A stretch of DNA of 64,000 nt from Solirubrobacter deserti (GTDB lineage: Bacteria; Actinomycetota; Thermoleophilia; Solirubrobacterales; Solirubrobacteraceae): assembly GCF_003344625.1 (NCBI RefSeq), contig NZ_QPKJ02000005.1, positions 744,001 through 808,000 on the forward strand. Direction: 5' to 3'. A program made the translations under genes and the position numbers. Position 1 is the stretch's first letter, and each line of letters starts with the position of its first letter. The notes under the pieces were generated by a model. The model was not told the origin of the DNA. It ran no database searches and saw nothing but the letters and a program-made list of their open reading frames with translations. Below, in pieces: positions 18,009 to 27,300 of the stretch.

Positions 18009-19181
18009 ATGCCTCGAACCGTGATCCTGAGCAGCGCTCGCACGCCGATCGGCAAGCTCGGGGGAGGTCTGTCCACCCTCCCCGCGACGCATCTGGGGGG
18101 TGTCGTCATCCGCGAGGCGCTGGACCGCGCCGACGTCGCGCCCGAGCAGGTCCAGCACGTCGTGATGGGCACGGTGCTGCAGGCCGGGCAGGGCCAGATC
18201 CCCAGCCGGCAGGCGCAGATCGAGGCCGGCATCCCGATCGAGGTCACGTCGGAGACGATCAACAAGGTCTGCGCGTCCTCCGTGCGCGCCGTCGGCATGA
18301 TCGACCAGGCCGTGCGCGCCGGGGATCTCGACGTCGCCGTCGGCGGCGGCATGGAGTCGATGAGCCAGGCGCCGTACCTGCTGCCGGGCGCTCGCGGCGG
18401 CTTCCGGATGGGCGACGTGCAGGCGCTGGACGCGATGGTCCAGGACGGCCTGCGCAACCCGTTCACGGGCAAGCAGATGTACGAGGAGGCGACCGAGGTC
18501 GGCGACCAGCTCGAGATGACCCGCGCCGACCTCGACAAGTGGGCGCTGCGCAGCCACGAGCGCGCGATCGCGGCCACCGACGAGGGTCGCCTGGCCGAGG
18601 AGATCGTGGCCGTCACCGTCAAGGGCCGCAAAGGCGACACGGTGGTCGAGGTCGACGAGGCGCCGCGCCGCGAGTCCAGCCTCGAGTCGCTCGCCAAGCT
18701 GCCGGGGTTGACCAAGGGCGGTTCGCACACGGCCGGCAACTCGCCCGGCGTCAACGACGGCGCCGGCGCGCTCGTGCTCGCGTCCGAGGACTGGGCAGAA
18801 CGCAACGGCAAGGACATCCTCGGCACGATCATCGCCCAGGCCGCCGTCGCCGACGAGTTCGAGTGGCTCGCCCGCACGCCCGCCAACGCGGCGATCAAGG
18901 CGCTCGACAAGGCCGGCCTGCAGCCGGGCGACATCGACCTGTGGGAGATCAACGAGGCGTTCTCGTCGGTCGCCCTCAACAGCACCCGCATGCTCGGCAT
19001 CGACGAGGCGCGCGTGAACGTCAACGGCGGCGCGGTCGCGCTCGGCCACCCGATCGGCGCGTCCGGCGCGCGCATCATCGGCGCGCTCGTGCTGGAGCTG
19101 CGCCGGCGCGGCGGCGGCTACGGCTGCGCGGCGATCTGCTCGGGCGGCGGGCAGGGCGACGCGATCATCGTCCAGGTATAG
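18009..19181 (+). CDS. Acetyl-CoA C-acetyltransferase (thiolase)
   Basis: 390 residues. The acyl-accepting cysteine is C88 in INKVCASSVRA. The GGMESMSQAPYLL block, NEAFSSVAL, GGAVALGHPIGASGAR and the second active-site cysteine in CAAICSGGGQGDA are all present. It makes or splits acetoacetyl-CoA (or longer 3-ketoacyl-CoA). It heads a set with a HAD hydrolase and an acyl-CoA dehydrogenase on the same strand, in keeping with acyl-CoA breakdown. Its TAG stop runs straight into a GAA-loop hairpin. Confidence 0.93.
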   Translation: MPRTVILSSARTPIGKLGGGLSTLPATHLGGVVIREALDRADVAPEQVQHVVMGTVLQAGQGQIPSRQAQIEAGIPIEVTSETINKVCASSVRAVGMIDQAVRAGDLDVAVGGGMESMSQAPYLLPGARGGFRMGDVQALDAMVQDGLRNPFTGKQMYEEATEVGDQLEMTRADLDKWALRSHERAIAATDEGRLAEEIVAVTVKGRKGDTVVEVDEAPRRESSLESLAKLPGLTKGGSHTAGNSPGVNDGAGALVLASEDWAERNGKDILGTIIAQAAVADEFEWLARTPANAAIKALDKAGLQPGDIDLWEINEAFSSVALNSTRMLGIDEARVNVNGGAVALGHPIGASGARIIGALVLELRRRGGGYGCAAICSGGGQGDAIIVQV

Positions 19182-19200
19182 GCATCCGCGAAGCGATGCC
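19181..19200. repeat. GAA-triloop hairpin after a stop codon (copy 2, single hairpin)
   Basis: GGCATCCGCGAAGCGATGCC: arms GGCAT/ATGCC, bulged C, then CGC-GAA-GCG. Compared with the copies at 1005 and 50591 (GAGAT/ATCTC), two stem positions have changed together with their partners, so the fold is conserved while the bases differ. Here it lies between genes on the same strand. Confidence 0.65.
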
Positions 19201-19248
19201 CGAAGCGACAGCGAACCTGGCCCTGGCCGCGGGTCCAAACGGTCGCCT

Positions 19249-20046
19249 TTGACGGAGCGACCGCACATTCTTCCCCCGCCGCCCGGCGGGGGAGCGATCA
19301 AGCGTGAGGGGGAGAAGGGCGCCGCGTTCTTCGACCTGGACCGCACGCTGATCGCGGGCAGCTCCTCCTTCCAGTTCGGCCGCGCGGCCTACAAGGCCGG
19401 GATGCTGACGCGCTCCGACCTCGCGCGCGACGCCTACGAGAACCTGAAGTTCCGTCTGCAAGGTTCCACGGACGCCAGCACCGACCTGGTCCGCGAGCGC
19501 GTCGGCAAGATGCTCCAGGGCGCCAAGGTGCGCGACCTGCAGCGCCTGTCCGGCCCGGTCCTGGCGGGTGTGCTGCCGCGGCTGTACCCGCGCATGCTCG
19601 AGCTCGCCTACGATCATCAGGACGCCGGCCGCCCGATCTTCATCTGCACGGCGGCCGCGCAGGAGATGGCCGAGCTGCTCGCGATCGTGCTCACCTTCGA
19701 CGGCGCCGTCGGCTCGGTCGCCGAGGTGATCGACGGCGTCTACACCGGCCGTGAGGGCGGTCCGTTCAACTACCGCGAGGGCAAGGCGCAGGCGCTGCGC
19801 GAGCTGGCCGCGCGGGAGGACATCGACCTCGGCGCGAGCTACGCGTATAGCGACAGTGAATCCGACCTACCGATGCTGCGGCTCGTCGGCCATCCTGTCG
19901 CCGTCAATCCGGACAAGGAGCTCGCGCGCGTGGCGCGTGAGGAGGGGTGGGAGATCATGCGCTTCGAACGACTGGGAAGGAAGCTGCGGATCGCGGCCGC
20001 GGCAGCGGCCGCGTCGGCCGTGGCCATCGGGGCGGCGGCGCGATGA
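19249..20046 (+). CDS. HAD-IB family hydrolase with C-terminal membrane segment
   Basis: 265 residues from a TTG start. HAD motif I is FFDLDRTLI (D29 and D31), motif II is in IFICTAAAQEMA, and motif III/IV is SDSESDLPMLRLVGHPVAVNPD. This is the SerB-like HAD-IB group, often acting as phosphatases on lipid or serine phosphates. A short alanine-rich hydrophobic tail (residues about 245-262) could anchor it to the membrane. Its stop overlaps the next gene start by 4 bp. The substrate is unknown. Confidence 0.82.
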   Translation: MTERPHILPPPPGGGAIKREGEKGAAFFDLDRTLIAGSSSFQFGRAAYKAGMLTRSDLARDAYENLKFRLQGSTDASTDLVRERVGKMLQGAKVRDLQRLSGPVLAGVLPRLYPRMLELAYDHQDAGRPIFICTAAAQEMAELLAIVLTFDGAVGSVAEVIDGVYTGREGGPFNYREGKAQALRELAAREDIDLGASYAYSDSESDLPMLRLVGHPVAVNPDKELARVAREEGWEIMRFERLGRKLRIAAAAAAASAVAIGAAAR

Positions 20047-21164
20047 GCCTTCATGAGCTGACCGACGACCAGCGCGAGATCCGCGAGCTGGCCAAGCGCT
20101 TTGCGGACGAGCAGATCGCCCCGCACGCGGCGCGGTGGGACCGTGAGCACCATTTCCCGCGCGAGCTGTTCGCCGAGCTGGGCGAGCTCGGCCTGATGGG
20201 CGTGTGCGTCCCCGAGGAGCACGGCGGCGCGGGCGCCGACTTCCTCTCCTACATCCTCGTGCTCGAGGAGCTCAGCCGCGCCGACGCGGGCGTCGGCGTG
20301 ACCGTCGCCGTCCACACCAGCGCCGGCACGCTGCCGATCATCGCCCACGGGTCCGAGGAGCAGATCGCCCAGCACGTCCCGCCGCTCGCGAGCGGGCAGG
20401 AGCTGTCCGCGTTCGCGCTCACCGAGTCCGGCTCCGGCTCGGACGCGAGCGCGATGCGCACCCGCGTCAACGGCGGCACCACGATCACCGGCGCCAAGCA
20501 GTGGATCACCAACGGCTCGTTCGCGTCCACGTTCCTCGTCTTCGCCAAGGAGGGCGGCCGCGCGTCCTCGTTCCTGGTCCGCGCCGGCGCCCACGGCTTC
20601 GCGGTCACGCGCGAGGAGGAGAAGCTGGGCCTGAACTCGAGCTCGACGGCCGACCTCGTGTTCGAGGACACGCCCGCCGAGCGCCTGGGAGAGCCCGGCA
20701 ACGGCATGCACGTCGCGCTGCGGACGCTCGACGGCGGCCGCATCGGGATCGCCGCGCAGGCCGTCGGCATCGCGCAGGCGGCGTTCGAGGTCGCGACCGA
20801 CTACGCCAAGGAACGCAACGCGTTCGGCGGCCCGATCGCCCGCTTCCAGGCCATCCAGCACAAGCTGGCCGAGATGCAGACCGACATCGAGGCCGCCCGC
20901 GCGCTCGTCTGGCGCGCCGCTCGCCTGAAGGAGGCGGGCCTGCCGCACACCGTCGAGGGCGCGCAGGCCAAGCTGTTCGCGTCCGGCGTCGCCCGCCGCC
21001 ACACCGGCGAGGCGATCCAGATCCTCGGGGGCTACGGCTACACGAAGGAGTTTCCGGCCGAGCGCTACTACCGCGACGCCAAGGTCACCGAGATCTACGA
21101 GGGCACGAGCGAGATCCAGAAGCTCGTGATCGCCCGCGCGATCCTCGGAGAGGCGATGCGCTAG
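20043..21164 (+). CDS. Acyl-CoA dehydrogenase
   Basis: 373 residues. The family signatures are AFALTESGSGSDASAM (FAD/substrate contact), KQWITNGSFAS, RNAFGGPIARFQAIQHKLAEM, QILGGYGYTKEFPAERYYRDAK and the catalytic glutamate in YEGTSEIQ. It oxidises acyl-CoA to 2-enoyl-CoA and passes electrons to ETF, which is encoded at 29604-31366. ATG overlaps the HAD gene stop. Confidence 0.93.
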   Translation: MSLHELTDDQREIRELAKRFADEQIAPHAARWDREHHFPRELFAELGELGLMGVCVPEEHGGAGADFLSYILVLEELSRADAGVGVTVAVHTSAGTLPIIAHGSEEQIAQHVPPLASGQELSAFALTESGSGSDASAMRTRVNGGTTITGAKQWITNGSFASTFLVFAKEGGRASSFLVRAGAHGFAVTREEEKLGLNSSSTADLVFEDTPAERLGEPGNGMHVALRTLDGGRIGIAAQAVGIAQAAFEVATDYAKERNAFGGPIARFQAIQHKLAEMQTDIEAARALVWRAARLKEAGLPHTVEGAQAKLFASGVARRHTGEAIQILGGYGYTKEFPAERYYRDAKVTEIYEGTSEIQKLVIARAILGEAMR

Positions 21165-21200
21165 CGCCGCCGCGCCGCTGCGCATAGGCTCGCGTCCACG

Positions 21201-22910
21201 ATGCGTTGGGCGATCGCCATCGCGTGCGTGCTCGCGGCCGTCGTCGGCGTCGCGCTGCTCGCCGAGGCACAGCAGATCGACTTCGAGCGCCTGCCAGCCG
21301 GCGGGCGCCCGATCCTCTACATCGGCGTCGTGATCGCTTGGGGCTTCGCCGGCGTCGGCGCCTACGCGCATGCCCGTCGGCCGGAGAACCACACGGGCGC
21401 GCTGATGGTGCTGGTGGGCGCGTTCATCGCGCTCACCGCGCTGCAGTTCTTCGATCAGCGGCTGCTGTTCTCGATCGGGATCATCTTCGACACGGTCTGC
21501 ATCTCCGCGCTCGTCCATCTGCTGTTGGCGTTCCCGACCGGGCGAATCGACGGCCGCTGGCCCCGCTACGCGTTGGTCGCGGCCTACACCGCAGGCTGCC
21601 TGCAGGTGCCGGCGCTGCTGGTCAACGAGTGTCCGGACTGTCCCTCCGGCAACCCGATGCTGATCGAGGAGAGCGAGGTCGTCGCGGCGATCATCGGGCT
21701 CCCGCAGGGCGTGCTGTTCCTGTTCGCGCTGATCACGACCATCGTCGTCGTGCTGCACCGGCGTCAGACGTCCACGCCGCTGCAGCGCGGCGGCTTCGAG
21801 CCGGTGCTGCTGCTGGGCGCGGTGATCATCACGCTCGGGCTGGTCACCGTCGTGTCGAACGTCTTCAGCGTCGGCCCCACCACCGCGCTGCAGGTCGCGT
21901 TCTTCGCGACCTTCGCGCTGCTGCCCGCGGCCTTCCTGCTCGGGCTGGTCCGCACCCGCTTCTTCCGCACGGCCGCGGTCGGGCGCGTGATCGAGCGGCT
22001 GGCGCTGGACCCGCGCGGCGTGCGCGACGCGCTCGCGACCGAGCTCGGCGACCCCACGCTGGACGTCCTGTACTGGGTCGACGGCCGCTACGTCGACCGG
22101 GACGGTCATCCGCGAACGCCGGCCGGCACGCTGACCGAGATCGAGCACGAGGGCCGGCGAGTCGGCGCGCTCGTCCACGACCCGGCGCTCGACTCCGAGC
22201 CCGACCTCGTGCGCGAGGCCGCCGCCGCCGCGGCGCTCGCACTCGAGAACCAGCGGCTGGAGGTGGAGCTGCGCGCGCGGCTGGAGGCCCTGCGCGCGTC
22301 GCGGGCCCGCCTGGTCGAGGCTGGCGACGCCGAGCGCCGCCGCCTCACGCGCGACCTGCACGACGGCGCGCAGCAGCGCCTCGTCGCCCTGATGATCGAG
22401 CTCCAGCTCGCCCGCGAGCAGTTCGACGCCCAGCCCGAAGCCGCCCGCGACCTGCTCGACAGCGCGTTCGCCAACGCGCAGGAGGCCGTGGGGGAGCTGC
22501 GCGACCTCGCGGCCGGCATCCATCCCGCGGTGCTCTCCCAGCGTGGGCTGGACGCGGCGCTGGAGTCGCTCGCCAGCCGCTCCGCGGTGCCCGTGGAGCT
22601 CGACTCCACCCTCGACGAGCGCCTTCCCTCGCCGGTGGAGACCGCCGCCTACTTCGTCGTCGCCGAGGCGCTGACCAACGTCGCCAAGTACGCGAACGCC
22701 ACGCACGCCCGCGTCGAGGTCCGGCGCGAGAACGGCCACGCCGTCATCGACATCCGCGACGACGGCGTCGGCGGCGCGCGCGTCGGCGAAGGCACGGGTC
22801 TGCGCGGCCTCGGCGACCGCGTCGGCGCGCTCGACGGCGCGCTCGAGGTCCAGAGCCCGCGCGGCGAGGGCACGCTCGTCCGCGCTCGGATACCGCTACG
22901 CGCGCCGTAG
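21201..22910 (+). CDS. NarL-type sensor histidine kinase with N-terminal membrane domain
   Basis: 569 residues. Residues 1-250 hold about seven membrane helices; a short linker domain follows (250-335). A coiled segment leads to the HisKA_3 dimerisation box (RRRLTRDLHDGAQQRLVALM, His in DLHDG), and the HATPase domain has EALTNVAKYANA, DDGVGGARV and GLRGLGDRV. It should sense a membrane or cell-envelope cue and phosphorylate a NarL-type regulator. The convergent regulator gene at 22896 overlaps its end by 15 bp and is a likely partner. Confidence 0.88.
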   Translation: MRWAIAIACVLAAVVGVALLAEAQQIDFERLPAGGRPILYIGVVIAWGFAGVGAYAHARRPENHTGALMVLVGAFIALTALQFFDQRLLFSIGIIFDTVCISALVHLLLAFPTGRIDGRWPRYALVAAYTAGCLQVPALLVNECPDCPSGNPMLIEESEVVAAIIGLPQGVLFLFALITTIVVVLHRRQTSTPLQRGGFEPVLLLGAVIITLGLVTVVSNVFSVGPTTALQVAFFATFALLPAAFLLGLVRTRFFRTAAVGRVIERLALDPRGVRDALATELGDPTLDVLYWVDGRYVDRDGHPRTPAGTLTEIEHEGRRVGALVHDPALDSEPDLVREAAAAAALALENQRLEVELRARLEALRASRARLVEAGDAERRRLTRDLHDGAQQRLVALMIELQLAREQFDAQPEAARDLLDSAFANAQEAVGELRDLAAGIHPAVLSQRGLDAALESLASRSAVPVELDSTLDERLPSPVETAAYFVVAEALTNVAKYANATHARVEVRRENGHAVIDIRDDGVGGARVGEGTGLRGLGDRVGALDGALEVQSPRGEGTLVRARIPLRAP

Positions 22911-23543
22911 GAACTCGAGCACCGCGAGCACGCGGCGGTGGTCCTCGGTGCCGCTGGAGACGCCGAGCTTGCTGAAGATCGATGTGACGTGCTTCTCGAC
23001 GGCGTGCGCGGTGACGACGAGCTTCTCCGCGATGCCCTTGTTGGAGCGGCCCTCGGCCATCAGCTCGAGCACCTCGCGCTCGCGCGGGGTGAGCGTGTCC
23101 AGCGGGTCGTCGCGGCGCCGGCGGCCGAGCATGTGCGCGACGACGGTCGGGTCGAGCACGGACCCGCCCGCGCCGACGCGCCGCACGGCCTCGGCGAAGC
23201 CGGCGAAGTCGGTCACGCGGTCCTTGAGCAGGTAGCCGACGCCCGCCGCGTCGTCGCCGATCAGGTCCACGGCGTAGCGCTCCTCGGCGAACTGGGAGAG
23301 CACGAGCACGCCCACGCCGGGCTGCGAGGCGCGGATCTCGATCGCCGCGCGCAGGCCGTCGTCGCTGTTCTCAGGCGGCATCTGCACGTCGACGATGACC
23401 ACGTCGGGCTTGTGCGCACTCACCTTGCGCAGCAGGTCCGGCGCGTCGCCGGCCTCGGCCACGATCTCGAACCCCGCGGCGGCCAGCAGGCTGACGATGC
23501 CTTGGCGCAGCAGCGCCTGGTCTTCTCCGATGACGATCCTCAT
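22896..23543 (-). CDS. LuxR/NarL-type response regulator
   Basis: 215 residues. The receiver domain has the acidic pair ED (7-8), the phospho-acceptor D52 in VVIVDVQMPP and the lysine in YLLKDRV. The C-terminal LuxR helix-turn-helix is LTPREREVLELMAEGRSNKGIAEKL (quoted in part as LTPREREVLELMAEG) followed by VEKHVTSIFSKLGV. It binds DNA when phosphorylated. Its ATG overlaps the stop of the receiver-only gene at 23540. Likely partners are the kinases at 21201, 23938 and 25694. Confidence 0.92.
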   Translation of the reverse strand: MRIVIGEDQALLRQGIVSLLAAAGFEIVAEAGDAPDLLRKVSAHKPDVVIVDVQMPPENSDDGLRAAIEIRASQPGVGVLVLSQFAEERYAVDLIGDDAAGVGYLLKDRVTDFAGFAEAVRRVGAGGSVLDPTVVAHMLGRRRRDDPLDTLTPREREVLELMAEGRSNKGIAEKLVVTAHAVEKHVTSIFSKLGVSSGTEDHRRVLAVLEFLRRA

Positions 23544-23884
23544 GGCGGCCCCAGCAACTCAACCAGAAGTGGCGACGCCAGTTGGGCCTTGGCGATGAAC
23601 CCGCGCGCGCCCGAGCCGTTCACCGCGTTCCCGAGCTCCTCGCGGTCGAGCGTAGAGACGAGCACGACGCGCGCGTCGAACGCGGCCGCCGCCGACAGCC
23701 CGTCCCCGTCCGGGAGGTTGACGTCCAGCAGCACGCAGTCGGGCTTGAGGTCGCGCGCCGCCGCCAGCCCGTTCGCCACCGAGTCCGCCATGCCCACCAC
23801 GTCGTAGCCGCGCGCGCCCAGCAGCACCCGCGCAGTCGCGCGAAAGGCGGCGGAGTCGTCGACGACGAGAACGGTGCGCGGCAT
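23540..23884 (-). CDS. Receiver-only response regulator
   Basis: 114 residues consisting of a single receiver domain: DD at 9-10, phospho-acceptor D54 in CVLLDVNLPDGDG, and a lysine in GFIAKAQL. There is no output domain, so it probably acts as a phosphate relay or binds a target protein. It is co-transcribed with the NarL regulator downstream (4-bp overlap) and follows the two soluble kinases upstream, with a REP-like repeat in the gap. Confidence 0.88.
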   Translation of the reverse strand: MPRTVLVVDDSAAFRATARVLLGARGYDVVGMADSVANGLAAARDLKPDCVLLDVNLPDGDGLSAAAAFDARVVLVSTLDREELGNAVNGSGARGFIAKAQLASPLLVELLGPP

Positions 23885-23892
23885 AGGTCCAA

Positions 23893-23915
23893 CCTAAGGG
23901 GTCTGACCGTTCATG
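23893..23915. repeat. REP-like palindrome, GGGTC-A-GACCC type (copy 2, degraded)
   Basis: CCTAAGGGGTCTGACCGTTC followed by ATG matches the repeat at 16567 over its first 16 bases; the right arm is shorter (GACC). It lies in the 53-bp gap between the kinase stop and the receiver gene start, on the same transcript. Confidence 0.5.
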
Positions 23916-23937
23916 TTCGTGGGGTTCACCGGAGATC

Positions 23938-25740
23938 TCAGACGGGGATGTCCGCACGCAGGGTGGTGCCGAGGCCGGGCGGCGAGTCGATGGAGAGCTG
24001 GCCGCTGAGCGCCTCGACGCGGTCGGCGAGCCCGCGCAGGCCGGAGCCGCCGGAGGGATCGGCGCCGCCGACGCCGTCGTCGACGACCTCGATCCGCAGG
24101 CCGGCCACGTCCGAGCGGCTGATCGTCACCTGCACGAGCTTCGCCTGCGCGTACTTGGCGATGTTCGCGAGCGCCTCGCTGACGACGTAGTAGGCCGCGG
24201 CCTCGACCGGCCCGTCGAGCCGCTCCTCCAGCTCCACGCTGAGCTCCACCGGCACGGGCGCGCGGTCGGCCACGGCGCGCACGGCCGGCTCGAGCCCGCG
24301 CTCGGTGAGCACCGCGGGGTGGATGCCGCGCGCGAGCTCGCGCAGCTCCTGCAGCGCGTGCGCGAGCTCCTCGCTGGCCTGCGTCAAGGCGTCGTCCTCC
24401 GGGTGCCGGCGCGCCGCCAGCCGCAGCATCAGCGCCAAAGACACCAGCCGCTGCTGGGCCCCGTCGTGCAGGTTGCGCTCCAGCCGCCGGCGCTCGGCGT
24501 CCCCGGCCTGCACGATGCGTGCCCGCGACGACGCCAGATCCTCCCGCGCCTGCGCGTTGGCGAGCGCCTGCGCGGCCAGCTCCGCGAAGTACGCGATTCG
24601 CTGCTCCGCACCCTCCGGGAACGGCCCCGCGCTCATCGAGGACACGATCACCGCGCCCCACAGCGACCCGCCCAGGAACACGGGCGCGGCGACCACGGCC
24701 TGCACCCCGTAGGAGCGCATCGCCTCCGCGAGTCGGCCCTCCGCCTGCGCGTAGGAGTCCATGCGCGCGGCCTGGCCCGTCCGCCACACGCGTGTGACCG
24801 CCGTGTCGCCGTCCATCGGCATCCGCGTGCCGTGCCCGAGCACGTGCTCGGGCCGGACCGCCCAGCCGCCGACGATCTCGCCCGCGCGCCCGTCGCTGTC
24901 GAACCGGAACATGTGCGCGGTCTGCGCCTCCAGCAGCTTGCCGACCTCCTCGCTGAGCAGGTCGAACAGCCGCGTCGGATCGCTGAACGCGGCGACCGCC
25001 GTCGCCACGCGCCGCAGCGCGGCCTGCTCGTCCGCCAGCCGGTGCAGGGCGGCCTCCGCGACGTTGCGCGCCGTTAGATCTCGCAGGTAGCCGTAGAAGA
25101 CGCGCTCGCCCGGGACCTCGGGCCGCGTCACGACCAGCTCGACCGGGAACTCGGTGCCGTCGCGGCGCATCGCCGTCAGCTCCACCCGGCGCCCGACGAT
25201 CGGCCCGCGTCCCGTCTTGAGGTAGCGCGCGAGGCCCTCCCGGTGCGCGTCCCGCAGCGTCTCGGGGATGATCAGAGAAGCGAGCTCCTGCCCGACGATC
25301 TCCGCGCTCGTGTACCCGAACGTCCGCTCGGCCGCGCGATTGGCCGACAGCACGATGCCCGCGTCGTCCATGGTGAACACGGAGTCGAACGCGACGTCGA
25401 GCATCGCTCGCCGGCGGGCCTCGATGTCGCGCCTCGCCCGCTCGGTCCGGCAGCGCTCGACGAACTGCGAGATCTGCACGCCGACGCTCTCCGCCGCCGC
25501 CATCAGGTCGTCGTCGGGCGGCGGCGTCGGGACCAGCAGCACGCCCACACCCGCGACCGGGATCGACATCGTCGAGCCGTCCCAGGTCACCTTCTTGTGT
25601 CCGTTGAGGCTGCGTTGGAGCTTGCCCGGCAGCCGCGCGAACGCCGTCTCCTCGTCGGGCGACGCGAGCGCCGCGGTGACGGCCCGCAGCAGCTCAGCCG
25701 GCCGCAACCGGGATCTCCGCTCGCAGGATCGTCCCTTCAC
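23938..25740 (-). CDS. Soluble PAS-GAF sensor histidine kinase (NarL type)
   Basis: 600 residues, no membrane segment. Residues about 110-235 form a PAS domain (FDSVFTMDDAGIVLSANRAAE, quoted in part as FTMDDAGIVLSANRAAE, and VFYGYLRDLTARN). Residues 235-400 form a GAF domain (LFDLLSEEVGKLLEA onward). The HisKA_3 box is RRRLERNLHDGAQQRLVSLA and the ATPase has EALANIAKYAQA and DDGVGGADPSGGSGLRGL. GTG is the start used here, overlapping the upstream kinase by 47 bp; a TTG at 25707 is an alternative with a 14-bp overlap. It is closely related to the next kinase. Confidence 0.87.
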   Translation of the reverse strand: MKGRSCERRSRLRPAELLRAVTAALASPDEETAFARLPGKLQRSLNGHKKVTWDGSTMSIPVAGVGVLLVPTPPPDDDLMAAAESVGVQISQFVERCRTERARRDIEARRRAMLDVAFDSVFTMDDAGIVLSANRAAERTFGYTSAEIVGQELASLIIPETLRDAHREGLARYLKTGRGPIVGRRVELTAMRRDGTEFPVELVVTRPEVPGERVFYGYLRDLTARNVAEAALHRLADEQAALRRVATAVAAFSDPTRLFDLLSEEVGKLLEAQTAHMFRFDSDGRAGEIVGGWAVRPEHVLGHGTRMPMDGDTAVTRVWRTGQAARMDSYAQAEGRLAEAMRSYGVQAVVAAPVFLGGSLWGAVIVSSMSAGPFPEGAEQRIAYFAELAAQALANAQAREDLASSRARIVQAGDAERRRLERNLHDGAQQRLVSLALMLRLAARRHPEDDALTQASEELAHALQELRELARGIHPAVLTERGLEPAVRAVADRAPVPVELSVELEERLDGPVEAAAYYVVSEALANIAKYAQAKLVQVTISRSDVAGLRIEVVDDGVGGADPSGGSGLRGLADRVEALSGQLSIDSPPGLGTTLRADIPV

Positions 25741-27253
25741 CGAGCGGGCTCTCGACCTCGAAGCGCCCGCCCAGCGCCTCGACGCGGTCCGCCAGGCCGC
25801 GGAGCCCGCTACCGCCGCTGGGCGCCGCGCCGCCGACGCCGTCGTCGCGCACCTCGATCCGGGCGTGGGCGTTCGTGCGCTCCACCCCGATGCTCACGGT
25901 CGTCGCGCACGCGTACTTGGCGACGTTGGTCAGCGCCTCGGCGACGACGTAGTAGGCGGCGGCCTCGACCGGGTCCGGCAGGCGCTCGTCGAGCTCGACC
26001 GTCAGCGCCACCGGCACCGGCGCGCGCTGCGCCACGGCGCGCACGGCGGGCTCGAGCCCGCGCTCGGTCAGCACGGCGGGGTGGATGCCGCGCGCGAGTT
26101 CCCGCAGCTCCTGCAGCGCGAGGCTCAGCTCCTCGCTCGCCTGCACCAGCGCGTCGTCCTCCGGGTGCCGGCGGGCGGCCAGCCGCAGCATCAGCGCCAA
26201 CGAAACCAGCCGCTGCTGCGCGCCGTCATGCAGGTTGCGCTCCAGCCGCCGGCGTTCGGCGTCGCCGGCCTGGACGATGCGGGCGCGCGACGCCGCCAGG
26301 TCCTCCCGCGTGCGCGCGTTGGCCAGCGCCTGCCCGGCCAGCTCGGCGAAGTCCGCGATCCGCTGCTCGGCGCCGCGGGGGAACGGCTCGCCGCTGCCGC
26401 CCGAGACGATGATCGCGCCCCACAGCCGGCCCTCCTGGAAGATCGGCCCGGCGACCGCGGAGTGGTGGCCGAGCTTGCGCAGGCTCGCGGCCAGCTCGCC
26501 CTCGAGGTCGTCGTAGCTGTCCACGCGGGCCGGCGCGCCCGTGCGGAACACGCGCGCCGACACGCTGTCGCCCGCGAGCGAGACCGTCGCGCCGACCTCG
26601 TGCACGGGGATGTTCGTGTCGTGCCAGCGCGCGAGGACCGTCGCCGTCTCGTCCTCGTTGAAGCGGATCATGTTCGCGCTCGGCGCGCCCAGCAGCTTGC
26701 CGACCTCCTCGGTGATGACGGTGAACGCCTCGCGCGGGTCGCTGGTCGTGGCGATCGCCGTGGCCACCCGCCGTAGCGCCGCCTGCTCGGTCGCGAGGTG
26801 GCGCAGCACGCGCTCGCGCTCGTCGGCCTCGGCGACGTTGGCCGCCACCGCCTTCTGGGCCCGGCAGCGCTCGGCGAACTGCGAGATCAGCAGGCCGAGG
26901 CTGTCCATCGTCTCGCGCAGCGCGCCGTCCGGCGCGAGCGTCGTGACGAAGTTCATCACGCCGATGCGCGGGACCTCGAAGCTCAGGCCGTCCTCGGGCG
27001 CCTCCGGCGGCTCACCCCACGCGAACGCGCGCCGCAGGGTCCCGCGCGCGATCTTCAGCCACATCGCCCCGCCCGGGCTGCCGAGCGAGGTGCCGATCGC
27101 CTCCAGCAGCGCCGGGTAGGCGTCCGCCTCGCCGTCCGCGGCGGCGAGCACGCGCACGACGGCGTGCCCCGTTTGGAGCAGCTCACTGGCAGATGGATGA
27201 CCACCGGGCGACACGGCGGGGCCTAGCTTGTCGATTCGCACCCGCTTGAGCAA
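25694..27253 (-). CDS. Soluble GAF sensor histidine kinase (NarL type), paralogue
   Basis: 519 residues. A degenerate N-terminal sensor region (1-150) is followed by a GAF domain (about 165-325) and the same kinase core as the downstream gene: LERNLHDGAQQRLVSLALML, ELARGIHPAVLTERGLEPAV, EALTNVAKYACA, DDGVGGAAPSGGSGLRGL. Over the kinase core the two proteins are almost identical, pointing to tandem duplication with sensor domains diverging. The start is TTG at 27253; a GTG at 27241 is also possible. Confidence 0.87.
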   Translation of the reverse strand: MLKRVRIDKLGPAVSPGGHPSASELLQTGHAVVRVLAAADGEADAYPALLEAIGTSLGSPGGAMWLKIARGTLRRAFAWGEPPEAPEDGLSFEVPRIGVMNFVTTLAPDGALRETMDSLGLLISQFAERCRAQKAVAANVAEADERERVLRHLATEQAALRRVATAIATTSDPREAFTVITEEVGKLLGAPSANMIRFNEDETATVLARWHDTNIPVHEVGATVSLAGDSVSARVFRTGAPARVDSYDDLEGELAASLRKLGHHSAVAGPIFQEGRLWGAIIVSGGSGEPFPRGAEQRIADFAELAGQALANARTREDLAASRARIVQAGDAERRRLERNLHDGAQQRLVSLALMLRLAARRHPEDDALVQASEELSLALQELRELARGIHPAVLTERGLEPAVRAVAQRAPVPVALTVELDERLPDPVEAAAYYVVAEALTNVAKYACATTVSIGVERTNAHARIEVRDDGVGGAAPSGGSGLRGLADRVEALGGRFEVESPLGEGTILRAEIPVAAG

Positions 27254-27300
27254 CTCTTGACTTGACGAGCTCGCGGCCGCCGCGGGCTCGAACGTCCGTC

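Noticed and set aside
19839..22739. 966-codon open frame on the minus strand
   Set aside because: Covers the acyl-CoA dehydrogenase and a sensor kinase in antisense and has shadow-like composition.
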